Part shown: positions 25,128 through 33,779 of the stretch, piece after piece
Layout of the letters: the number at the start of each line of letters is the position of its first letter
Position numbering within the stretch: position 1 is the stretch's first letter
NCBI RefSeq assembly: GCF_002312805.1
Contig: NZ_NMUA01000010.1
Coordinates: 1-64,000 of the forward strand
From: Sphingobium sp. D43FB
GTDB taxonomy: Bacteria > Pseudomonadota > Alphaproteobacteria > Sphingomonadales > Sphingomonadaceae
Reading direction: 5' to 3'
Length of the DNA: 64,000 bases
Notes under the pieces: generated by a model
What the model was told of the DNA's origin: nothing
What the model saw: the letters and a program-made list of their open reading frames with translations, nothing else
The model's database searches: none
Translations under genes and position numbers: made by a program

Positions 25128-27146
25128 TCAGGCCGCTTGGCTGATGTCGGCCGTCAGGTCTTCAGGCGCGTCGGCACCGGTCGGTCCCTCGGACGCCGCT
25201 GCACCCGCGTCAGCGTCATCAAGCGATGGTGGGACATCGGGCGAAAGACGCATCTCGTCGGGCAACCAGGCAAGCGCCTTGTCCTTCAAGTCCGCTTCAA
25301 TGATGATCTGGCCCGAGAAGAGCCGTTCGGCGGACGTCGCCAAGTCATGCTTCTTCGAGGCGCCATAACGGCTCTTGAGTTCCAGGCCGCCAATCTCCTC
25401 GAACAGGTCGAGGATGCGCGGTTTGCTGACCCGATCAAAATAGGTGCGCGCGGTCGGACGCCACCAGGCAGCCATGTCGATCTCCAGTTTACGGCCGAGA
25501 TGATCGATCATGTCCGCCCCGCGATCGCCTGCAGGAACGGCATGCAGCGTTCTGGCGACCGCCCAGCCGAGCCATGCGCCGCGCGCCTGGTCGCTCAAGA
25601 CGCAGAAGGCATCATAGCGCTCGGACACGGTTTTGCCTTCGGTCCAGCTGCGATCCAGGTCCGTCACGATGGATGCCCAGTTCTGCGCTGCTGGCGCGCC
25701 ACTCTCAAATCCCGAGACCCGCGGCGACGGGGCGTTGGCGCGCAGATCCGAAGGAAGATCATAGGAGCCATATTTCTGGGTCGCGGCCTCGATCATGAAG
25801 AAGATGCCGAGATCGAGCGCGAAATGGGTGTCGGTCGCCACATGGACCTTGAGTATCTCGGTCTTCATCATTGCCAGTTCATCGCGCAGACGCTGGGAGA
25901 TCGCAGGCCGACCGGGAGGCGCGTCATCGGTCGTGTGGCTCTCGTCCTCGTCGACGCTGTCATCATCGAGGCTATCTTCGTCAGCCTCTTCATCCGGGAG
26001 ACGGGCATAGAGTTGATCGTGAAGGCGCGGCACGCCATCGGTGCCGATCACGAGATACGCGATCGCGGATGCCTTATGCTCGTCGAGGATGATTGGTGGC
26101 TTCTCCTCGATACGGGCATATTCTGCTTCAAGGGCCCGAACGCGGGCATCGTCCTCGTCGGTGTAGCCGTCTTCGTCGCAACTATCGTTGATCGTTTCAA
26201 GTTCTGCCTCGATATCCCGCTGCCGCTGTTCCTCCTCTGCAGAGAGCGCAATCGCCTCGCCCTCGACCGCGGTGAGGCGCAGCGTCTCCATATAGGGCAC
26301 CCGGGTGGCAGGGATCGCACGGACCTCAGCATATCCTTCGGAAGCTGCAATCGCCGCCGCGGCTTCCTGCATGCGTCCCTCCACGAGACGCTCAAGGATG
26401 TCGCCGCTGGTCCAGCGCTCGGTCTGCGATGTCGAGAAGAGGTCGCAATCCACTTGCCCGCCGGCTGCGACATAGGCCTCACGGCCCACGAGCAGCGCCT
26501 TGGGATCATTGCCGAGATAGTCGCCGATCGTCAGACGTCGCCGGATTTCGTTGACGTTTTGCGCATAATAGGAGCCGGCCAGTTCGCCGAAGATATTGGA
26601 CTGCCGTTCCGTGTCCGAGGTGCTGGCATAGGCCATGGCGACGTCGAGGGTGATGTCCCCGCCGCGCAGTGCTTCGAAGACCGGTTCTGCCAGGCCGGCA
26701 AGGCGCAGCCGTCCGAGCACGAACCGTTCTGTAAGGCCGAACCGCTTGGCGACGTCTGCGGGCGTCTTCTTCTCAAGCGCGATGATATCCTGAAATGCCC
26801 GGCAGGCATCGGCCGGGTTCATGTCCAGCCTAAAGAAATTCTCCGACAGGCTGATCTCGATGGCATCCTTGCTGTCGCCCAGGACGAGGACCGGAATGCA
26901 ATAGTCCGCCGCAAAGGTGCCGTCCTCGATAAGGCTGTAGACGGCATCGAGCCTCCGGCCGCCGGCAATGATCCGATATTGTCCCTTCTTGCGGGGTACC
27001 GGAACGCCGATGAGATTCTGGATAATGCCCCGCGCCGCGACATTCGCCTTGAACTGCAGATCGGCTGAAGGGTCTGAACTTTTTCGCACATTGCTGGGCG
27101 ATTTTTCGCAATCGCTGGCGCGCACAAGGATAGGAAGCTTGGACAT
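25128..27146 (-). CDS. ParB-like nuclease-fold DNA-binding protein
   Basis: Product of 672 residues, twice the size of canonical ParB. Residues ~10-105 hold the ParB N-terminal domain (GQYRIIAGGRRLDAVYSL, ISLSENFFRLDMNPADAC), then a KorB/HTH region (DVAKRFGLTERFVLGRLRLAGLAEPV). The middle has a very acidic linker (DEEADEDSLDDDSVDEDESH) and the C-terminal half is unrecognised. Start 27146 with GGAG. No parA lies beside it, so it is more likely a plasmid ParB-like accessory protein, possibly a nuclease, than the partition protein itself. The gene is followed by a good terminator. Confidence 0.85.
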   Translation of the reverse strand: MSKLPILVRASDCEKSPSNVRKSSDPSADLQFKANVAARGIIQNLIGVPVPRKKGQYRIIAGGRRLDAVYSLIEDGTFAADYCIPVLVLGDSKDAIEISLSENFFRLDMNPADACRAFQDIIALEKKTPADVAKRFGLTERFVLGRLRLAGLAEPVFEALRGGDITLDVAMAYASTSDTERQSNIFGELAGSYYAQNVNEIRRRLTIGDYLGNDPKALLVGREAYVAAGGQVDCDLFSTSQTERWTSGDILERLVEGRMQEAAAAIAASEGYAEVRAIPATRVPYMETLRLTAVEGEAIALSAEEEQRQRDIEAELETINDSCDEDGYTDEDDARVRALEAEYARIEEKPPIILDEHKASAIAYLVIGTDGVPRLHDQLYARLPDEEADEDSLDDDSVDEDESHTTDDAPPGRPAISQRLRDELAMMKTEILKVHVATDTHFALDLGIFFMIEAATQKYGSYDLPSDLRANAPSPRVSGFESGAPAAQNWASIVTDLDRSWTEGKTVSERYDAFCVLSDQARGAWLGWAVARTLHAVPAGDRGADMIDHLGRKLEIDMAAWWRPTARTYFDRVSKPRILDLFEEIGGLELKSRYGASKKHDLATSAERLFSGQIIIEADLKDKALAWLPDEMRLSPDVPPSLDDADAGAAASEGPTGADAPEDLTADISQAA

Positions 27147-27179
27147 GAGGGATACTCCAGGAACGGGGCGCACTGACCA

Positions 27180-28097
27180 TCAGCCTGCCAACCGCACCCC
27201 GCCCCTCTCCCTCCGCTCCTCCAGTGCGAGATCGTTCCAGTCGCTCACATGCGCAGGCGGCCAGCGTGTAAGGATATGTCGTCCGGGCGCTTCATATCGT
27301 GTCCGGGCGATCGCCTCGCCGCGCCGGCCGGCCGCATCATTGTCCGGGAACAGAAGGAGGGTCGAGACATGCGCGGGGATGTCGATGAGACCGAAGCGTT
27401 CACTGCCCAGTGTCGCCCAGACGGCGATGTTGAAGCGATGCATCGCCGACATAGCCGTCTCATGGCCCTCGGCCAGACCGAGGCAATCGGAAGGCCAGGC
27501 GAGGCGGACAGCACCTCTACCAGGCGTGCCGATCATCCGTCGCGGGAATTCGAGATCCGTCGCTAGCCTTGGCTTGGCTGCATCGAGGAAGCTGCGCTGA
27601 ACGGCGCAGACGCCGTTACCGTCAACGATTGCCGACAGTAAAGCGGGCCGCCGGACCATGGCCTGACCGCGACCGAGTGGAACCTGTGGATGAAAGCGCA
27701 ACGCTGGCCAAGGTCCGGGGATCGCGCGCGCCTCGAGATAACGCGCTGCCAACCCACCGCAGATCGACGTCGCTTCACACCACAATCTGAGTGCAGCGCT
27801 CCGGCCATCGAAAGCGGGCCTACGCGGCAATCGCGGTGCGGGATCTTGCTGCCAGCGGCCCTCCAAGAGCCCCAAGCAACGGATGGCGCGTAGAACATCG
27901 CGCGTATCGCAGCCCGCAAAGCATTTGAACAGAAGGCGCTTGTAACCGATTCTGATCGAGAGGCTCGGTCTGCGGTCATCATGCGCGGGACATCGGCACA
28001 TGGCGCTCGCGCCATCATATCTGCCGCCAAGAGCCCTCGCGAGCCTGGCAATTTGCAATTCAGCTTCCTGATGATGTTGGGTGCAGGAGTGGAGCAT
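27180..28097 (-). CDS. CHC2 zinc finger / Toprim primase-like protein
   Basis: Product of 305 residues. MCRCPAHDDRRPSLSI and LLFKCFAGCD form the Cys/His zinc-binding module of DnaG-type primases. The C-terminal Toprim domain shows LGLAEGHETAMSA (Glu) and LLLFPDNDAAGRRGE (Asp-x-Asp), which bind metal. It lacks the central RNA-polymerase lobe of full DnaG and resembles short plasmid primase-like proteins. It may prime lagging-strand synthesis after transfer. The start at 28097 lacks a good site; a TTG at 28058 with AGGA upstream is an alternative. Confidence 0.82.
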   Translation of the reverse strand: MLHSCTQHHQEAELQIARLARALGGRYDGASAMCRCPAHDDRRPSLSIRIGYKRLLFKCFAGCDTRDVLRAIRCLGLLEGRWQQDPAPRLPRRPAFDGRSAALRLWCEATSICGGLAARYLEARAIPGPWPALRFHPQVPLGRGQAMVRRPALLSAIVDGNGVCAVQRSFLDAAKPRLATDLEFPRRMIGTPGRGAVRLAWPSDCLGLAEGHETAMSAMHRFNIAVWATLGSERFGLIDIPAHVSTLLLFPDNDAAGRRGEAIARTRYEAPGRHILTRWPPAHVSDWNDLALEERRERGGVRLAG

Positions 28098-28352
28098 GGG
28101 GAATTCCCGAAAATGGTCGAACCACTCCCCCCACCCCTCCTCCTCTTCTGGCGGCCAACCTGCCTTGCCGTCCTATCTTGTTGATCAAACGGCCTTACCG
28201 GCCTGATATCGGACCAAGCATTGCCCTCGACTTCAGAGATCCTACAAATTGCAGGGCAAGAATAGAAAGTAGCCATTTCCATCGCGTTACCAGCGGTTTT
28301 AGACCGGCATTACGATCTGCGGAATGCGCAAATGCTGCAAAGCCAGCAAGGC

Positions 28353-28715
28353 TCAGTTGCCGTCCGCAATAGCATCAAAAATTGCAGCCAGGGCTTCATG
28401 CGCGCTGGGTGTCAGTCTGATGTAGATGCGCCGACCGTCTTTGGGGTCAGAGTGGCGGGATACCAGACCCAGTTCGGCCATCCCCTTTATTGCCCGCAAA
28501 GCGGTGGTGGGCGGCACATTGGCAGCGCTGGCGAGGCTAGAGATAGCGATATCACGCGCGCGCGCGTCAGATGCGTAGAGATCCAGCAGCATGTCCCAAA
28601 CGGGATCGGCCGAAAGTTCGAAGCCGATGTAACGCCCCACAAGCCGGCGCACCGTGATCAGGGCAAGACATACATCCAGACGCTGCTGGCGTTTCCCGGA
28701 TGCGTCGCCCTCCAT
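28353..28715 (-). CDS. MarR-like winged-helix regulator
   Basis: Product of 120 residues. ISSLASAANVPPTTALRAIKGMAELGLVSRHSDPKDGRRIYIRLT is a winged helix with a DxRR wing motif. I chose ATG 28715; a TTG at 28754 would add 13 residues. It is divergent from luxR with two dyads in the shared region, so it may repress luxR, itself, or both. The long N-terminal helix serves dimerisation in the family. No ligand is known. Confidence 0.75.
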   Translation of the reverse strand: MEGDASGKRQQRLDVCLALITVRRLVGRYIGFELSADPVWDMLLDLYASDARARDIAISSLASAANVPPTTALRAIKGMAELGLVSRHSDPKDGRRIYIRLTPSAHEALAAIFDAIADGN

Positions 28716-28823
28716 CGCCTTAGATCCCGAGGCCTTCGGATCTCGGTCCCTCAAAGCCGCGCGACCGACACGAATTGGGCGGTAGCCCGGCCTTAACCTG
28801 TGAGACAGGTATGCAGCAAAGTG

Positions 28824-28856
28824 TCGCCGATATGGCGAAAAAACCGCTCTGGTTTT
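28824..28856. promoter_or_regulatory. Two adjacent dyads in the marR-luxR divergent region
   Basis: TCGCC-GATAT-GGCGA at 28824-28838 and AAAACC-GCTCT-GGTTTT at 28840-28856 lie back to back between the divergent MarR-like and luxR genes. The first differs by one base from a dyad upstream of the XRE gene at 42233-42247. These are candidate operators for MarR, LuxR or the XRE/GntR regulators; none is a clear lux box. Confidence 0.5.
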
Positions 28857-29015
28857 GACCGACCATCTATGTTCACCCCGTCACTTAACTGTCACAAATC
28901 TCCCATGGGACCGCGCACTTGCCCATTCCCTGAAAGGGGGGGGGCAAAGCCGAGCGGCGTATGGGGCGGGTTGCCTGAAAGTCATGTTCAGACATTTGAA
29001 ACAGGAGGCTTTGGT

Positions 29016-29768
29016 ATGTTCATGTCACCCCGGATCATCGAATTCATGGATGGATGCAGCGCGATCACCGAGGAGACGTCGCTTCGCGACGTCCTTGGCG
29101 AGATGACTCTTGCGCTGGGCTTTAGACAATATGCGCTTTTGCACCATGTCGATTTAGCGAGCCCGCCTGATCAATCTATCACGCTCATGAGTTATGATGA
29201 CGCATGGATCGAGAGGATCGTGCGCAAGCGCTATTTTCACGACGATCCGATTCTGGCGGCGAGCAACAAGCGGCTGACCGGGTTTGGCTGGCGGGAAGTT
29301 CCCGACATCATCGAACTGAGCAAACGTCAGCGTCGCATCTTGCTTGAGGCCGAAGGCTTTGGCCTTCGCGATGGGTTTACGGTGCCCGTGCACGTCGCTG
29401 GCGAATATCGGGGCACCTGTTCGTTCGGCAGCGATCGGCCAATCGAGCTTGATCACAATCGCAGCGGCTGCGCGCAGATTGTGGCCATGTATAGTTTCGA
29501 GGTCGCGCGACGCCTCACGTCGAAGGGGAAGGCGCCCCAAGGCGCGATTCCAGAGCTTACGCAACGTCAACTGGACTGCCTGGTTTTCGTCGGATCCGGC
29601 AAGACCAACTGGGAAATCAGCAAAATCCTGGGCGTCTCGGAAGATACCGTGCGCAAGCATGTCCTCGATGCGATGCGGCGGTATAATGTCGGCAAACGGA
29701 CATTGCTGATCGTGCGCGCCCTCTTCGACGGGCAACTGTGCTATCGCGATCTGCTCACCAAGCACTGA
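29016..29768 (+). CDS. LuxR-type quorum-sensing regulator
   Basis: Product of 250 residues. The N-terminal autoinducer domain shows YDDAWIERIVRKRYFHDDPI, in which Trp, Tyr and the Asp before Pro are the acyl-homoserine lactone-contacting residues. The C-terminal LuxR helix-turn-helix is LTQRQLDCLVFVGSGKTNWEISKILGVSEDTVRKH (split here by motif). AGGAGG precedes the ATG at 29016. It lies directly upstream of luxI, and should bind its signal and activate or repress luxI-phyH. A divergent MarR-like gene lies behind it. Confidence 0.9.
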   Translation: MFMSPRIIEFMDGCSAITEETSLRDVLGEMTLALGFRQYALLHHVDLASPPDQSITLMSYDDAWIERIVRKRYFHDDPILAASNKRLTGFGWREVPDIIELSKRQRRILLEAEGFGLRDGFTVPVHVAGEYRGTCSFGSDRPIELDHNRSGCAQIVAMYSFEVARRLTSKGKAPQGAIPELTQRQLDCLVFVGSGKTNWEISKILGVSEDTVRKHVLDAMRRYNVGKRTLLIVRALFDGQLCYRDLLTKH

Positions 29769-29841
29769 TCCCCCCCGTTGGGGTAATAGCGGGCGGCTCT
29801 GATCCTTCGCATCCTGCGGCTCTCTCACGCAGGAGGAAATC

Positions 29842-30477
29842 ATGCCGTCCGTTCAAACAGGCGTATCGACGCGCGTCCCCGACGCGCTGCTGGCTGACAT
29901 GTATCGCGATCGCAAACGAGTGTTCATCGATCTTCTGGGCTGGGACCTGCCCGCCCTGGACGACCGGTTCGAGATCGATCAGTTCGATGGTCCCGATACA
30001 TTATATCTCATCGTCGGCTCGCCCGACGATAACCATTTGGGCTCGATCCGGCTTTTGCCCACCGATCGGCCAACAGTTATCGGCGAGATATTCGACCATC
30101 TGTGCGAGGCGGGCGCGCCGGCCTCGCCGCGCATCTGGGAACTCTCCCGGCTATGCCTCTCACCGCGCATACGCGCGGCCCGGCGCAGGGAGGTGCGCAA
30201 CCGGCTTCTGACATCGGCGGTCAAAATCGCCATGGAGAATGGCGCGACGCATTTATGCTGCGTCATCTATGCCTGGTATATGCCCGAGGTGCTGTCCTAT
30301 GGCTGGCGCTGCAGGCCCCTTGGCCTGCCACAACCGGATCCAAGTGGCCTGGTGATTGCCCTCGAAATCGTCCTGGATGGCGATACTCGCTCACTGATGA
30401 CACAGGCGGGCACCTGGGACGAAACGCCGGCGGCGTTTTCCCGCGATGGACTGGCAAGCCGGGGTGAGGTCCAATGA
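29842..30477 (+). CDS. Acyl-homoserine lactone synthase LuxI
   Basis: Product of 211 residues. The conserved N-terminal set is visible: RKRVFIDLLGWDLP (Arg, Phe, Trp), FEIDQFD (two Asp), LGSIRLLPT and IWELSRLCL (Glu, Arg). These residues bind S-adenosylmethionine and the acyl-ACP donor. GGAGG precedes the ATG. Its stop overlaps the start of phyH by four bases (ATGA), so both are translated together. The acyl chain specificity cannot be read from sequence. Confidence 0.92.
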   Translation: MPSVQTGVSTRVPDALLADMYRDRKRVFIDLLGWDLPALDDRFEIDQFDGPDTLYLIVGSPDDNHLGSIRLLPTDRPTVIGEIFDHLCEAGAPASPRIWELSRLCLSPRIRAARRREVRNRLLTSAVKIAMENGATHLCCVIYAWYMPEVLSYGWRCRPLGLPQPDPSGLVIALEIVLDGDTRSLMTQAGTWDETPAAFSRDGLASRGEVQ

Positions 30478-31376
30478 AACAGGAACGCATCGGACACCCG
30501 GCCCGTCCCCATGTGGATGCGCTCAATGCGCTCGGCTATTGCGTCATCGACGACCTCCTTCCGCTAGCCTCTGTCCAAGCGCTGGCGCAAGATCTCGATC
30601 GCGACTTTTGCCAGACGCCGGTCTCCCAAGGCCTCTTCTATGGGGCTGACACGGTCCGCTTCGGCGGACTGCTGGGCAAGTCGACGCATGCCGCCGCATT
30701 CGTCCAGCACCCGCTTGTTCTGGACATCGTCGAAAATATCCTTGGCCCGTGGTGTGACACTATCCAGCTTAACCTCACCCAGGCTATCGAAATCCGGCCT
30801 GGCGCGGAGCGGCAAGTCCCTCATCGCGACCAGGACATGTGGCGCGCTAGCCGGATGCTACCGACAACGCATGAGGCCGAATTCCTCGTCAATGTGATGT
30901 GGCCTTTCACGCCCTACACCCCGGAGAATGGGTCGACGATCCTGTGGCCCGGAAGTCACCGCCGGCGCGCGGAAGATCTCATCGATCCATCCGAGGCCGT
31001 GTCGCTCGCGATCTCGCCGGGTAGCGCCCTCCTCTTTCTGGGTTCAACCCTGCATTCGGGCGGCGCCAACCGTACGATAGCGGCACGACGGGGCATGATC
31101 GTGAGTTACTCGCTCGGCTGGCTCAAACCCTATGAGATCCAGACTCTGGTCTACCCGCCGGACACGGCGCGGGACTTCTCACCTGAGCTGGCTGCGCTCA
31201 TCGGTTATCAGGTTCATCGACCCAATCTAGGCAATGTCGATGGTCGGTGCCCATCGCATCTTCTTCACGGCGAGAGGCACCTTGGCGCAGTGGATGCGCT
31301 GGCCGATGCGCAGATCGCGCTCATACAGGCTTTTCGGGAACAGGCGACTGAGCCAGAAACCGTACCAGGCGGTTAA
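30474..31376 (+). CDS. Phytanoyl-CoA dioxygenase (PhyH) family protein
   Basis: Product of 300 residues of the non-haem Fe(II)/2-oxoglutarate oxygenase family. The iron ligands are His and Asp of VPHRDQDMW (about residues 119-121) and a distal His in STLHSGGANRT, with an Arg of the same segment likely binding 2-oxoglutarate. Coupling to luxI by ATGA overlap is a recurrent arrangement in sphingomonads, from memory of published surveys. A role in modifying the signal or a product under quorum control is possible but unproven. Confidence 0.85.
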   Translation: MKQERIGHPARPHVDALNALGYCVIDDLLPLASVQALAQDLDRDFCQTPVSQGLFYGADTVRFGGLLGKSTHAAAFVQHPLVLDIVENILGPWCDTIQLNLTQAIEIRPGAERQVPHRDQDMWRASRMLPTTHEAEFLVNVMWPFTPYTPENGSTILWPGSHRRRAEDLIDPSEAVSLAISPGSALLFLGSTLHSGGANRTIAARRGMIVSYSLGWLKPYEIQTLVYPPDTARDFSPELAALIGYQVHRPNLGNVDGRCPSHLLHGERHLGAVDALADAQIALIQAFREQATEPETVPGG

Positions 31377-31439
31377 CTTCCTATCGACGGGCTCCAGTTT
31401 ATTGGGCATTGGCGCGATCGCTTTAAGACGGGAGCCTAT

Positions 31440-31715
31440 ATGAACACGACGCAATTGGTAGACGCGGTCGCAACCCAGCAGGGCATCGGAAAATCGGACG
31501 CCAAGAAGATACTCGACGGCCTTATCTCGGCGATCATGGAATCCGCCGCTAAGGGCGAGGAGATCTCCTTAAACGGGTTCGGCAAGTTCAAGATCAAGGA
31601 TAGCCCGGCACGGGATGGGCGCAATCCAGCGACCGGCGAAACCATCAGCATCGCCGCGTCGCGGAAGCTGACCTTTACGCCCGCCAAGGCGGTCAAGGAC
31701 AAGCTTAACGGCTGA
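31440..31715 (+). CDS. HU family DNA-binding protein
   Basis: Product of 91 residues matching HU/IHF: MNTTQLVDAVATQQGIGKSDAKK, then EEISLNGFGKFKI and RDGRNPATGETISI, the beta-arm with its Asn-Pro intercalating motif (RNPATG). GGGAG precedes the ATG. It bends DNA and shapes nucleoid or relaxosome structure. It lies between phyH and the lasso operon and is followed by a strong hairpin. Plasmid-borne HU copies usually support element maintenance. Confidence 0.95.
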   Translation: MNTTQLVDAVATQQGIGKSDAKKILDGLISAIMESAAKGEEISLNGFGKFKIKDSPARDGRNPATGETISIAASRKLTFTPAKAVKDKLNG

Positions 31716-31724
31716 AGAGATGAT

Positions 31725-31751
31725 GATCCTGGCGGGCTGTCCGCCAGGATC
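31725..31751 (+). terminator. 11-bp perfect hairpin after HU
   Basis: GATCCTGGCGG at 31725-31735 pairs perfectly with 31741-31751 around a five-base loop. It is placed ten bases past the HU stop. No strong T-run follows on plus, so efficiency is uncertain. Confidence 0.65.
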
Positions 31752-32112
31752 AACAGCAAAAATCTGACTTTCGTCGGCTCGTTCGGTTTGAATATGATGG
31801 CCAATCGGTCGCCCGTATTCGGTGTTCGTTAGCCTTGACACGTTCGGTCGCACATGCAGACTGTCTTTGCGGGGCGGGATTGCCGACGGCCTCCCTGTAG
31901 ATATTCTCGTCAGGCATTATGCACACCCGTCCATCATGGCCGGGTGGCCGTTCCGGATCAAAGCCTCTTGCTGGAGGCAAACGGCGGCACACCAGATTCA
32001 GGACCGTCCGGTAATCCGGATGATCTCTGTCGGCTTGTTGCGTTGTATCCATGTCCTATCTCTTCGTTCCGGCAGGATTGCGCCGGGTTATGACTGCGGA
32101 GTTGGTCACGCG
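31752..32112 (+). other. Gene-free leader of the sigma-FecR-TonB operon
   Basis: About 360 bases between HU and the ECF sigma gene. A TTGACA at 31835-31840 could be a -35 box, but no good -10 was seen at 16-18 bases, so a sigma-70 promoter is weakly supported. The region probably contains the start site of the sigma-fecR-TonB-isopeptidase transcript. No credible ORF was seen. Confidence 0.4.
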
Positions 32113-32649
32113 ATGACGTGCCCAACTGATGAGAAGTGCGAGCCAGACGGTTTCCCGCACCAGGCCGTTATCGAGCGGATGTTTCGCATCGAGTCTGCAG
32201 GGATGCTACGCTATTTCCGACGGCGGGGCCGTAGCGATGCTGACGCTCAGGACCTGGTACAGGAGAGTTTCCTGAGCCTCGCCAAGGCGCAAGTCAGCGG
32301 CGATCCGCTACCCTATCTGCGCCGCATAGCGCGGAACATGCTTATCAATGCGGCACGGCGCGAGACGCGGTGGGGCAAGCTGATAAGTGAAGCACCGTTC
32401 GACGAAAAGCACGCAGCGCCAACCCCTCCCCAACAGCATCTGGCGATCGAGGCTAGAGACGTGAAGCAACAGATACAGCGCGCTATCGATCAGTTACCGG
32501 AGAAGACCAGGACCATCTATCTGCTGCATCGGAGAGAAGGGCTGAGCTATACGCAAATTGCCCGAAAAATGGAGCTGAGCGTCAAGTCGGTCGAGTATCA
32601 CATCTCGTCGGCTCTCAAATATCTTGTGCGGGAGTTGGACCAGAAATGA
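32113..32649 (+). CDS. ECF sigma factor of the lasso locus (FecI-like)
   Basis: Product of 178 residues with region 2 (ADAQDLVQESFLSLAKAQ, LPYLRRIARNMLINAARR) and region 4 (AIDQLPEKTRTIYLLHRREGLSYTQIARKME, VKSVEYHISSALKYL). This is the FecI/ECF layout. It overlaps fecR by ATGA. In FecI-R-A systems the sigma is held inactive until ligand binding at the outer-membrane receptor is relayed by FecR. Likely targets are this operon and perhaps the lasso precursor. A start farther upstream is possible but has no Shine-Dalgarno. Confidence 0.9.
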   Translation: MTCPTDEKCEPDGFPHQAVIERMFRIESAGMLRYFRRRGRSDADAQDLVQESFLSLAKAQVSGDPLPYLRRIARNMLINAARRETRWGKLISEAPFDEKHAAPTPPQQHLAIEARDVKQQIQRAIDQLPEKTRTIYLLHRREGLSYTQIARKMELSVKSVEYHISSALKYLVRELDQK

Positions 32650-33683
32650 GCGACGAAGAGACGTCCCGCAAAGGGATGGGCAACCAGTTCTACGATGAAG
32701 CGGCCGATTGGTTCACCAAGATGCGAGGTCCAGACGCTGAGGTGCATCGGGCGGATTTCGATGCCTGGCTCAAGCGCGGCGCGTTGCATCGTGCGGCCTA
32801 TAATCGGATAGCGGAAATCTTTCTTGATTCCGATGCGACCGCAGATAGCCAGCCGCGTCCGGCGACACGGATGCGCTTGCGCTTGCTACCGGCCCTGTGC
32901 GTGATCGTCCTTGCCGCACTCTGCGCTCTGTCTCTGACGTTTCTGCTCGCCCAACCGGAACTGGGCGACGTACAGGCTGACAACCGATCAAGGCGTGCCC
33001 GGACAGCTGTTCCAACAGCTTTTGCTTTCAGCACGATTGTGGGCGAGGTGCGGACCATCGTGCTGGAGGATGGTTCAAGGATCACCCTTGATACAGACAG
33101 TTTGCTAAGCGTTGATTTCTCCTCAAAGGAGCGGCGTCTTAGACTTATACGGGGCCGGGCTCGCTTCGAGGTCGCGCATGAACGGCGCCCATTCCTTGTG
33201 GCTGCGGGGCTGGGCGTGATCACGGCGCGCGGCACGATTTTCGATGTGCGTGTTGGAGCTGACAGAGAGGTATCCGTTCACCTGCTTCGGGGAGCAATCG
33301 ATGTGGCGACCCAAGCAAGGACGGCACACCCTGAGCTGTTGTCGCAAATCCAGCATCTACGGCCGGGGCAAGGCACATCCTACACCGAGCAGTTTGCAGC
33401 GGCCCAGCCCATCGAGAGGACATCCGATATCCTCTGGCCGTTGGCCCGTGCCGAGTTTGACGATGTGCCGCTTGGCGAGGTGATAATCCAGGCCAACCGC
33501 TATTCCTTGGTGCCGATAGAAGTGGAGGACAGCCGCTTGGCCGAACTGAAAGTGTCGGGCGTTTTCTCGCTTCGAGATACCCAGAATGTAGCACAGAAGC
33601 TGGCGCATCTGTTTAATCTTGAGGTCCACAGGGAGCCATATCGGATTCTGTTGTCGAAGCCGAAGGGGTCGTCGCTCAAATAA
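32646..33683 (+). CDS. FecR-type anti-sigma regulator
   Basis: Product of 345 residues. N-terminal cytosolic part with EAADWFTKMRGPDAEVHRADFDAWL (DUF4880-like), a membrane segment near residues 79-100, and a periplasmic FecR domain (IVLEDGSRITLDTDSLLSV, RGTIFDVRVGADREVSVHLLRGAI). The C-terminal part (LAELKVSGVFSLRDTQNVAQKLA) resembles the domain that contacts the receptor STN domain. Translationally coupled to the sigma gene. It inhibits the sigma factor until the TonB receptor signals. Confidence 0.9.
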   Translation: MSDEETSRKGMGNQFYDEAADWFTKMRGPDAEVHRADFDAWLKRGALHRAAYNRIAEIFLDSDATADSQPRPATRMRLRLLPALCVIVLAALCALSLTFLLAQPELGDVQADNRSRRARTAVPTAFAFSTIVGEVRTIVLEDGSRITLDTDSLLSVDFSSKERRLRLIRGRARFEVAHERRPFLVAAGLGVITARGTIFDVRVGADREVSVHLLRGAIDVATQARTAHPELLSQIQHLRPGQGTSYTEQFAAAQPIERTSDILWPLARAEFDDVPLGEVIIQANRYSLVPIEVEDSRLAELKVSGVFSLRDTQNVAQKLAHLFNLEVHREPYRILLSKPKGSSLK

Positions 33684-33779
33684 TTTTTTGCCTCTGTCTT
33701 TAGGGACGCGCGGCTATCGCGCGTGAATGCCTCAAGAGCCCGCCAATTGCAGCAGCGGGCCGTACAAAGGGGCATTTTC

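Noticed and set aside
25116-27068. 650-residue plus-strand ORF opposite the ParB-like gene
   Set aside because: Shadow frame; the minus frame has recognisable ParB motifs, a ribosome binding site and a terminator.
29769-29841. Lux box before luxI
   Set aside because: Only a CCCC/GGGG dyad is visible; no sequence close to a known lux box.
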